Positions 1 to 5,443 of a stretch of 5,443 nucleotides of DNA are shown here, piece after piece. The stretch comes from Cyanobium sp. M55B138 (GTDB lineage Bacteria; Cyanobacteriota; Cyanobacteriia; PCC-6307; Cyanobiaceae): contig JAGYNF010000119.1 in NCBI GenBank assembly GCA_018400215.1, positions 1 through 5,443 of the forward strand, read 5' to 3'. The position numbers and the translations under genes are program-made. The number at the start of each line of letters is the position of its first letter. Positions within the stretch are counted from its first letter, which is position 1. A model generated the notes under the pieces. It was not told the origin of the DNA, ran no database searches, and saw nothing but the letters and a program-made list of their open reading frames with translations.

Positions 1-261
1 CACCCGGCCGCCGCGGATCAGCACCACGGAGTGCTCCTGGAGGTTGTGGCCGATGCCGGGGATGTAGGCGGTTACTTCAAAGCCCGAGGTCAGCCGCACG
101 CGGGCCACCTTGCGCAGAGCCGAGTTCGGCTTTTTGGGCGTGGAGGTGTAGACGCGGGTGCACACCCCCCGCCGCTCGGGGCAGGCGCGCAGGGCAGGTG
201 ACTTCGTCTTGCGAGTCAGGGTCTGCCGCTCAGTACGGATTAGCTGCTGGATAGTGGGCAT
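1..261 (-). CDS. rpsL: 30S ribosomal protein S12, 3' end outside window
   Basis: Ribosomal protein S12 sits at the decoding centre of the 30S subunit and affects codon-anticodon proofreading. The minus strand from the ATG at 261-259 encodes 87 residues starting [13 protein letters not shown]. It contains the family hallmarks [13 protein letters not shown] (residues 28-40), [11 protein letters not shown] (41-51), [19 protein letters not shown] (60-78) and VLIRGGRV at the edge. The family is about 124 residues, so roughly 37 C-terminal residues are missing, including the next conserved segment (usually KDLPGVRYH). The lysine equivalent to the classic streptomycin-resistance position (K43) is unaltered. 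No strong Shine-Dalgarno is visible; the only purine-rich piece upstream is a weak CAGG. It lies 106 bases downstream of the hesB-like gene on the same strand and would normally be followed by rpsG, fusA and tufA. Identification is essentially certain from the sequence. Confidence 0.98.
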   Translation of the reverse strand, partial: MPTIQQLIRTERQTLTRKTKSPALRACPERRGVCTRVYTSTPKKPNSALRKVARVRLTSGFEVTAYIPGIGHNLQEHSVVLIRGGRV

Positions 262-367
262 CGAGGGCCTGAGATTCGTGGGCCGGGAACGCTGGTCAGG
301 CGTTCAACCGATAGCGACAATCCGCCACCCTACTGGGTCGCCTGACCCCACCCCGGCTTGGATCCCC
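262..367 (-). promoter_or_regulatory. Structured leader/intergenic region upstream of rpsL
   Basis: This 106-base gap between the hesB-like stop codon and the rpsL start contains a perfect 9-base inverted repeat: GGTCAGGCG at 294-302 and CGCCTGACC at 339-347. Read as rpsL-sense RNA, the long arms enclose a small ACCC-AGTA-GGGT hairpin (338-327). A third pairing (337-341 with 314-318, GCGAC/GTCGC) overlaps the long stem and would exclude it. No T-run follows the long stem in the direction of transcription, so it does not look like an intrinsic terminator. It could be a 5' leader element of the ribosomal operon or a processing site in a longer transcript. No convincing -35/-10 pair is visible. 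The structure is seen in the sequence; the regulatory role is inferred. Confidence 0.4.
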
Positions 368-706
368 CTATTGGCCTGGCCGACTGAAGGCGGCCCCGCA
401 GGCACAGCTGTTGATCGGACCACCGCTGCGCACCAGAAATCCACCGCCGCTCAGGTCGCCCCGGTAGTCCAGGCTGAGGCCGCTCAGCAGCACCACCTGT
501 TGGCTCGGCGCGTAGAGCGTCACGCCGTCTGCCCGGGCAATCGGCACGCCGGCCAGGTGGCCGGGGCGCAGGCGGATCGTCCACTGCTCGCAGCCGCCTT
601 CCACCAGGTCCAGGTGCATCAGCCCCGGGGTCCCGGCCACGGCCGCCTGGCGGCCCAGCTCGGCGGCGGCGGGGGCAGTCAGGCGCAGGCTGTGGCCCTT
701 TGGCAT
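368..706 (-). CDS. HesB/IscA-like (A-type) iron-sulfur cluster assembly protein
   Basis: A-type proteins bind iron or [2Fe-2S]/[4Fe-4S] clusters and pass them to target apoproteins in the cytoplasm. From ATG 706 the product is 112 residues, starting MPKGHSLRLTAPAAAELGRQ. The family pattern is an N-terminal helix, a first cysteine in EGGCEQW (residue 39), a DGVTLYAP strand, and a C-terminal LDYRGDLSGGGFLV segment leading into SCACGAAF (cysteines 101 and 103). The three cysteines have nearly the spacing of E. coli IscA (C35, C99, C101). The residues around them are divergent: EQW replaces the usual SG after Cys1, and the tail motif is CAC rather than CGC. An upstream ATG at 739 would add 11 residues that do not resemble the family and has a GAGG directly abutting it; I prefer 706, though no clear ribosome site supports it. 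The upstream glycosidase stop is 49 bases away (16 if 739 is used), which suggests co-transcription. The exact subfamily and client are unknown. Confidence 0.82.
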   Translation of the reverse strand: MPKGHSLRLTAPAAAELGRQAAVAGTPGLMHLDLVEGGCEQWTIRLRPGHLAGVPIARADGVTLYAPSQQVVLLSGLSLDYRGDLSGGGFLVRSGGPINSCACGAAFSRPGQ

Positions 707-755
707 GGCTGGGGCGCGGCAGTGGGTCGCAGCCGCCATCCTCGCAGGGGAGCGT

Positions 756-2528
756 TCAGTCCTGCACCAGGCCGACGCCGTTGTGCACGCGGCCGGCCAC
801 CCCCCGACCCTTCACCTGGAGACTGCCGCCCATCACCAGGCCGGTGGAGCTGCCGCCATCGAGGTTGAGGGCGTCGCGAACCCCCAGTTGGAGCAGCAGC
901 CGCGCCGTCTCCTCCAAGGTGGGCCCCGCGCCGTTCTCCCCCTCCAGGGTCACCAGCCACACCTCGACGCCGTCGCTGGCCAGCACTGTGCGGGGTGCGC
1001 CCTGGCGCATAAAGGCCGCTGCGAAGTTTTCGGCGGCGCCGTTGAGCACCAGCCGGCCCTCCTGCAGCAGCAGGGGGCCGCCACCCACCACCTGATCGGC
1101 ATCGCCCAGCGGTGTGCTGGGCCGACTGCTCAAGCTCAGGCGGCTCCCGGCAGTCCAGGGCAGAGCCACGCCGCCGCGACCCACCAACAGGGTGTCGCCC
1201 GGCCGCAGCGGCACGCCCTGTTCCAACTGTTGGCTGTTGAAGTCCTGTGCCACCACGCCCTGGCGCACCAGCAGGGCCGTCTCCCCACCGCTGAGGGAGC
1301 GATAGATGGCCCCCCAGGCGTCGTCATAGCGACTGATGCCCCGTTGCACGTAGCCGCTGTTCACCACCACCAGGGGTTCGCGCCCGCCATCCGGTCCGCT
1401 CACCCACTCCTGCAGGCTGAGGCGGCCGAACTGGGGCAAGTCCCTGCCGCTCCAGGCGGCGACGCCCCGGTTGAGGATGGGGCCGGACAGCCAGCGTCCG
1501 TTCTGCTTGAGGGCGCCGAGGGGCAGGCGCCGCACCCGGTTGAAGTAGCCACCGTTGATGGCCACCAGGGCCTGGGTTTGCTGGGCCAGTTGCGGCAAGG
1601 TGAGCAGGCCCTCCATGCCGCCCGCCGGTGGCAGTGGGGCGAGCCGCAGGGGGCCATTGCGTGGTTCGACCCGCACCGCGTTGATGCGCACGCCGCTGCG
1701 GCTCAGCCGATCCCAGCGCACGCCCCGGCCCAGCAGGGCCTGCAGCCTTGGGGAGATCGGCGTCGGGGCTGGGTCCGTGCTGCCCACCCCGCTGCCCTGG
1801 CCGCCAGAGGGCAAATCGATCACCAACCGGTTTGGCTGGCCGAGGGTGAAGATCCGCTGGGGCACCCCAGCCGTGCTGCGCAGGGCCAGGCCCGGCCCGA
1901 GGGAGCGGCTCACCAGGCCCAGCTGGCGCAATTGGGCCTGCAGCTCGCTGCTGCCGCTGATGTCCACCACCAGTTCGCTGCCGTCCTGGCGCACCAGGGC
2001 GGGCGCCGCCAGATCGAGCACCACCCGCCGGCCGGCCCCCTGAACGGAACTGCGCACCTGCACCAGGTTTGGGCTGGGCAGGCTCAGGCTGAGCTGCTGG
2101 CCGTCAGTCCCCATGCGGACGCCCAGGGCCTGCAGCAGGGGCAGGGCGTCGAGCGCCACTTCATCGGCGAGGGCCTGCTGGGCGGCCGGGGGCACCTTGA
2201 GTCCCTCGCCGAACCACTCCAGATCCAGGCTGCCGTCCGGCAGGCTGCGGCTGCTCACGCCCAGCTGGTTCTGCAGCACCTCCAGGGTGAGCCAGAGTTG
2301 CTGGGCTGGCCGTGCGCGGGGGCCGACCCAGCGCCAGCGGGCCTCCTGGCTGCGCCCATTGATCACCAGGGTGCCGCCCTCCTGCACCGTTGGGCTGGCT
2401 GGCTGCGACGGCAGCGGCGGCGGCTGGCGAGGGGCGGCGATCGCGGCCGGCACCAGCCCGGCACTGCTGAACGTGGTGGCACTCGCCGTGGCGACCGCAA
2501 GCAGGCGTTGTTGCCATCGCACTGGCAT
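756..2528 (-). CDS. Secreted phosphodiester glycosidase family protein (NAGPA domain) with AMIN-like region
   Basis: The 590-residue product is predicted to be exported and to act in the periplasm or envelope. Residues 1-32 look like a Sec signal peptide: basic MPVRWQQR, a hydrophobic stretch, then an AAIAA cleavage region. A proline-rich spacer follows. Residues 50-150 resemble a copper-amine-oxidase-N-like stalk domain (GGTLVINGRS, LTLEVLQNQLGV, LLQALGVRMG). Residues 155-240 look AMIN-like (RRVVLDLAAPAL, ELVVDISGS, NRLVIDLP). After a Gly/Ser/Pro linker, residues 275-590 form the NAGPA-type catalytic domain: VAINGGYFN (323-330), VGGGPLLL (481-488), LNLDGGSSTGL (554-564) and a conserved-looking end, GRVHNGVGLVQD. 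The family includes the mammalian enzyme that uncovers mannose-6-phosphate; bacterial members cleave sugar phosphodiesters, but most are uncharacterised. AMIN domains can bind peptidoglycan, so a wall or surface polysaccharide substrate is plausible but inferred. The ATG at 2528 is chosen because it places the signal peptide exactly at the N-terminus; no Shine-Dalgarno is seen. The gene is divergent from glsF. Confidence 0.88.
   Translation of the reverse strand: MPVRWQQRLLAVATASATTFSSAGLVPAAIAAPRQPPPLPSQPASPTVQEGGTLVINGRSQEARWRWVGPRARPAQQLWLTLEVLQNQLGVSSRSLPDGSLDLEWFGEGLKVPPAAQQALADEVALDALPLLQALGVRMGTDGQQLSLSLPSPNLVQVRSSVQGAGRRVVLDLAAPALVRQDGSELVVDISGSSELQAQLRQLGLVSRSLGPGLALRSTAGVPQRIFTLGQPNRLVIDLPSGGQGSGVGSTDPAPTPISPRLQALLGRGVRWDRLSRSGVRINAVRVEPRNGPLRLAPLPPAGGMEGLLTLPQLAQQTQALVAINGGYFNRVRRLPLGALKQNGRWLSGPILNRGVAAWSGRDLPQFGRLSLQEWVSGPDGGREPLVVVNSGYVQRGISRYDDAWGAIYRSLSGGETALLVRQGVVAQDFNSQQLEQGVPLRPGDTLLVGRGGVALPWTAGSRLSLSSRPSTPLGDADQVVGGGPLLLQEGRLVLNGAAENFAAAFMRQGAPRTVLASDGVEVWLVTLEGENGAGPTLEETARLLLQLGVRDALNLDGGSSTGLVMGGSLQVKGRGVAGRVHNGVGLVQD
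2437..2444. repeat. HIP1 octamer palindrome GCGATCGC
   Basis: One copy of the highly iterated palindrome found throughout many cyanobacterial genomes lies within the signal-peptide coding part of the glycosidase gene. It gives weak support to a cyanobacterial origin. A single copy in a GC-rich 5.4-kb window could also occur by chance. Confidence 0.5.
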
Positions 2529-2720
2529 CAGGGGCGAGGCGGCAGATGTATCCGTCGACGCTAACCGTGTATCCCGGGCCGTCGATCCCTAGGATCGGAG
2601 GTTCTGCCGTTGTGGCTGTCTGCGGACGCGCTGCGACATCGGTCCCGTATCGGTCTGACTCAGCCCGCTGGGTGTCCACAGATTCAAGCCCTGCCCTCCA
2701 CTGCCGGAACGTTTCGGGTT
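2529..2720. promoter_or_regulatory. Divergent promoter region between glycosidase and glutamate synthase genes
   Basis: These 192 bases separate two divergent start codons and so should contain both promoters. The region is less GC-rich than the flanking genes. It holds an interrupted palindrome CGATCC-CTA-GGATCG (2583-2597), a TGTATCC direct repeat at 2547-2553 and 2568-2574 (21-base period), and an ATCGGTC direct repeat at 2638-2644 and 2649-2655 (11-base period). I could not assign a convincing -35/-10 pair on either strand. There is no perfect NtcA site (GTA-N8-TAC): the three GTA triplets, at 2548, 2569 and 2647, all lack a properly spaced TAC. That the region is regulatory follows from the gene arrangement; individual sites are unproven. 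Confidence 0.6.
2583..2597. promoter_or_regulatory. Interrupted palindrome, possible operator
   Basis: Perfect 6-base arms CGATCC and GGATCG are separated by CTA, roughly mid-way between the two divergent start codons (55 bases from the glycosidase start and 124 from the glsF start). Size and symmetry suit a dimeric regulator, but I recognise no known regulator consensus. Confidence 0.25.
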
Positions 2721-5443
2721 ATGCCTCGACTGTCTCGCCCTGTTTGGCCCCACTGCGACAGCCCGGCCCCGGCCGCTGTGGCGGGTGAGAAAGATGCCTG
2801 CGGTGTGGGCTTTCTGGCCAGCCTGAAGGGCGAGGCCAGCCACTGGGTGCTGCAGCAGGCCCTGCGCGGCCTGACCTGCATGGAGCACCGCGGCGGTTGC
2901 GGTGGGGATGGCGATTCCGGCGATGGCTCCGGGGTGCTCTGTGGCATTCCCTGGTCGTTGCTGGAGGCCGTGTGGCCCGAGGCGGCCGCCAGCCGCGGCC
3001 TGGCCCGCGGCCTGGGCATGGTGTTTCTGCCGGCCGATCCGGCTCGCCGTGCCCAGGCCCAGGCGTTCTGCGCCGAGGAGGCCGAGCGCCTGGGGCTGCG
3101 CAGCCTCGGTTGGCGCGCGGTGCCGGTCGACCCGGCTGTGCTTGGCCCGATGGCGCGCCAAACCGCCCCGGTGATCGAGCAATGGCTGCTTGCCGCCGAC
3201 GCCGATGGCGATGCCCTGGAGGCCGATCTGTTCCGCCTGCGTCGCCGCTGCGGTGACCGGGGCCGAGCCGTGTGGGGGCCTGGTCCCGGCGATCTCTATT
3301 TCGCCTCGCTCAGCAGCCGCACTGTTGTCTACAAGGGCATGGTGCGCTCGGAGGTGCTGGCGCGCTTCTACACCGACCTGCGTGACGAGCGCTTCGCCGT
3401 GACCTTTGCGGTGTACCACCGCCGCTTCAGCACCAACACCCTGCCCCGCTGGCCCCTGGCCCAGCCGATGCGCCTGCTGGGCCACAACGGTGAGATCAAC
3501 ACCCTGCTGGGCAACATCAACTGGGCCCGGGCCTCCGAAGCCAACCTCGACGCGGTGTGGGGGGAGTCTGCCGCCGATCTCAAGCCGGTGGTGAACCCGG
3601 CCTTCAGTGATTCGGCCAACCTCGACGCCACCCTGGAGCTGTTGGTGCGCAGCGGCCGGCCGATCACCGAGAGCCTGCTCACCCTGGTGCCGGAGGCCTT
3701 CCGCGACCAGCCCGAGCTGGCCGACAAACCCGAAATCCAGGCCTTCTACGAATATTCCGCCTGCACCCAGGAGCCCTGGGATGGCCCGGCCCTGCTGGTG
3801 TTTGCCGATGGCCGCAGCGTGGGGGCCACCCTCGATCGCAACGGCCTGCGCCCGGCCCGCTATTGCATCACCAGCGATGGCTTTGTGGTGATGGGCTCGG
3901 AGACCGGCGTGGCCGAGCTGGAGGAGAGCCGCATCCTTGAGAAGGGCCGCCTCGGCCCTGGCCAGATGCTGGCGGTCGACCTGGAAAACGGCCGGCTGCT
4001 GCACAACTGGGACGTGAAGCAGGAGGTGGCCTCGCGCCATCCCTATGGCGCCTGGCTGGCGGAGCACCGCCGCAACCTGGCGGCCCAGCCCTGGCTGCAG
4101 GAGCGCCAGCTGGGCGAGCTGGAGCTGCTGCAACACCAAACCGCCTTTGGCTTCACCGCCGAGGATCTGGAGCTGGTGATTGAGGAGATGGCCGGCGCTG
4201 GCAAGGAGCCCACCTATTGCATGGGCGACGACATCCCCCTGGCGGTGCTCTCGAACAAGCCCCATCTGCTCTACGACTACTTCAAACAGCGCTTCGCCCA
4301 GGTCACCAATCCGCCGATCGACCCGCTGCGCGAAAAGCTGGTGATGAGCCTGGAGATGCACCTGGGCCGGCGGGGCTCAGCCCTGCGGCCCGAGGCCTCG
4401 GCGGCGGCGGTGTTGCACCTGGCCAGCCCGATCCTCAACGAGGCTGAGCTGGCCGCCCTGGCCAGCCAGGGTCTGGCGGCCCACACCCTCTCCACCCTGA
4501 TGCCGATCTCCGCCGGGCCGGCTGGCCTGGAGGCGGCCCTCGAGCGCCTCAGGAGCGATGCCGAAGCGGCCGTGCGGGGCGGTTGTCAGATTCTGGTGTT
4601 GAGCGATCGTGCCGGCGCGTCCGGCGGCATCAATGCCACCACCACCTACCTGCCGCCCCTGCTGGCGGTGGGGGCGGTGCACCACCACCTGCTCAACCTG
4701 GGCCTGCGGCTGCAGGCCTCGCTGGTGGTGGACACGGCCCAGTGCTGGAGCACCCACCACCTGGCCTGCCTGATCGGCTACGGCGCCAGTGCCGTGTGCC
4801 CCTGGCTCACCTGGGAAACGGCGCGCCATTGGTTGGCCCAACCCAAGGTGCAAACCAACATCGAGCGGGGCAAGTTGCCGGCCCTCACCCCCGATCAGGT
4901 GCAGGCCAATGTGCGCAAGGCCCTCGAAGATGGCCTGCGCAAGATCCTCTCCAAGATCGGTATCTCGCTGCTGGCCAGCTACCACGGCGCCCAGATCTTC
5001 GAGGCGATCGGCCTCGGCGCCGACCTGATCGAGCTGGCCTTCAAGGGCACCACCAGCCGGGTGGCGGGCCTGAGCCTGGCCGAGCTGGCCAGCGAAACCC
5101 TGAGCTTCCACACCAAGGCCTTCCCCGAGCTCAACCGCAGCAAGTTGGAGTTCATGGGTTTCGTGCAATACCGCACCGGTGGCGAGTTCCACCTCAACAG
5201 CCCGGAGATGGCCAAGGCCCTGCATGCGGCCGTCAAGGCGGGCCCCGGCTACGACCACTTCTCCACCTACAAAACCCTGCTGGAAAACCGGCCGGTCACG
5301 GCCCTGCGCGACCTACTCGAGCTCAGGCCCGCCCCCACGCCCCTGCCCCTGGATCAGGTGGAGAGCGTGGAGAGCATCTGCAGCCGCTTCTGCACCGGCG
5401 GCATGAGTCTGGGAGCCCTCTCGCGCGAGGCCCATGAGGTGCT
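2721..5443 (+). CDS. glsF: Glutamate synthase large subunit, probably ferredoxin-dependent; 3' end outside window
   Basis: Glutamate synthase makes two glutamates from glutamine and 2-oxoglutarate in the GS-GOGAT ammonium assimilation pathway. ATG 2721 opens a frame with no stop for 907 codons to the window edge. Residues 1-26 form a propeptide; autocatalytic removal would expose Cys27 of KDACGVGF as the N-terminal nucleophile of the class II glutaminase domain (27 to about 430). Other glutaminase motifs are HRRFSTNT (233-240), GHNGEIN (254-260), DRNGLRPAR (372-380) and EKGRLGPGQM (407-416). The central domain spans about 470-760, with TAFGFT, MGDDIP (501-506), TNPPIDPLRE (529-538) and KILSKIGIS (741-749) followed by GAQIFEAIGLG. 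The FMN-binding synthase domain begins near 800, and the last residues include FCTGGMSLGALSREAHEV. The cofactor-loop cysteines of the 3Fe-4S cluster and the C-terminal beta-helix lie outside. Family length is about 1,500. Ferredoxin rather than NADPH dependence is inferred from the cyanobacterial setting, since the distinguishing regions are not in the window. There is no clear Shine-Dalgarno; a weak GGAA lies about 11 bases upstream. Confidence 0.96.
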   Translation, partial: MPRLSRPVWPHCDSPAPAAVAGEKDACGVGFLASLKGEASHWVLQQALRGLTCMEHRGGCGGDGDSGDGSGVLCGIPWSLLEAVWPEAAASRGLARGLGMVFLPADPARRAQAQAFCAEEAERLGLRSLGWRAVPVDPAVLGPMARQTAPVIEQWLLAADADGDALEADLFRLRRRCGDRGRAVWGPGPGDLYFASLSSRTVVYKGMVRSEVLARFYTDLRDERFAVTFAVYHRRFSTNTLPRWPLAQPMRLLGHNGEINTLLGNINWARASEANLDAVWGESAADLKPVVNPAFSDSANLDATLELLVRSGRPITESLLTLVPEAFRDQPELADKPEIQAFYEYSACTQEPWDGPALLVFADGRSVGATLDRNGLRPARYCITSDGFVVMGSETGVAELEESRILEKGRLGPGQMLAVDLENGRLLHNWDVKQEVASRHPYGAWLAEHRRNLAAQPWLQERQLGELELLQHQTAFGFTAEDLELVIEEMAGAGKEPTYCMGDDIPLAVLSNKPHLLYDYFKQRFAQVTNPPIDPLREKLVMSLEMHLGRRGSALRPEASAAAVLHLASPILNEAELAALASQGLAAHTLSTLMPISAGPAGLEAALERLRSDAEAAVRGGCQILVLSDRAGASGGINATTTYLPPLLAVGAVHHHLLNLGLRLQASLVVDTAQCWSTHHLACLIGYGASAVCPWLTWETARHWLAQPKVQTNIERGKLPALTPDQVQANVRKALEDGLRKILSKIGISLLASYHGAQIFEAIGLGADLIELAFKGTTSRVAGLSLAELASETLSFHTKAFPELNRSKLEFMGFVQYRTGGEFHLNSPEMAKALHAAVKAGPGYDHFSTYKTLLENRPVTALRDLLELRPAPTPLPLDQVESVESICSRFCTGGMSLGALSREAHEV

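Noticed and set aside
294..347. Intrinsic terminator after the hesB-like gene
   Set aside because: The stem is strong, but the loop is long (36 bases) and no T-run follows in the direction of transcription.
158..868. A 236-codon plus-strand frame crossing rpsL and the hesB-like gene
   Set aside because: It spans two recognisable minus-strand genes and the gap between them, with no motif of its own.
705..2564. A 619-codon open frame on the plus strand opposite the glycosidase gene
   Set aside because: It is antisense to a gene with clear domain motifs. Its translation is rich in Ala, Gln and His without recognisable motifs, as expected from the complement of GC-biased codons.
2548..2582. NtcA binding site upstream of glsF
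   Set aside because: The GTA triplets at 2548 and 2569 are not followed by TAC after 8 bases, and neither is the one at 2647.
2589..4361. A 590-codon open frame on the minus strand opposite glsF
   Set aside because: The plus strand here encodes conserved glutaminase and central-domain motifs. The antisense frame is a composition artefact of the same kind and also runs through the divergent promoter region.
4377..5258. A 293-codon minus-strand frame and a 284-codon plus-strand frame at 4583-5437
   Set aside because: Both overlap the central and synthase domains of glsF in other frames. Their products are low-complexity and carry no family motif.

Overview
This window looks like ordinary core-genome DNA from a high-GC cyanobacterium, probably of the Synechococcus/Cyanobium picocyanobacterial type. 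The case rests on four things: a ferredoxin-type glutamate synthase next to the start of the str ribosomal operon; an A-type (HesB/IscA-like) iron-sulfur protein beside it; a secreted AMIN-like/phosphodiester glycosidase protein; and one copy of the cyanobacterial HIP1 octamer GCGATCGC. The lineage is inferred from family recognition and gene order, not from a database search.

Layout. Three genes lie on the minus strand and are read right to left. First is a 590-residue secreted phosphodiester glycosidase (2528 to 756). It is followed closely by a small HesB/IscA-like Fe-S protein (706, or possibly 739, to 368). After a 106-base gap with inverted repeats comes rpsL, encoding ribosomal protein S12 (261 to 1), which runs off the left edge with about 30 percent of its C-terminus missing. 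On the plus strand, from 2721 to the right edge, is the first 907 codons of a large-subunit glutamate synthase (glsF/gltS type, normally about 1,500 residues). Its reading frame is open to the end of the window. Positions 2529 to 2720 are a 192-base intergenic region that must hold promoters for both divergent transcription units.

How the genes relate. Glutamate synthase converts glutamine plus 2-oxoglutarate to two glutamates using a flavin and an iron-sulfur cluster. The HesB-like protein belongs to a family that carries or delivers Fe-S clusters or iron. rpsL normally heads the rpsL-rpsG-fusA-tufA cluster. The glycosidase is an envelope protein with no obvious mechanistic link to the others. 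The tight glycosidase-hesB spacing suggests co-transcription. Whether that transcript continues into rpsL is open.

I see no mobile element, CRISPR array, tRNA, rRNA or clearly new system. The points most worth a second look are the structured RNA predicted ahead of rpsL, the divergent Fe-S protein, the repeat-bearing divergent promoter region, and the multidomain glycosidase.
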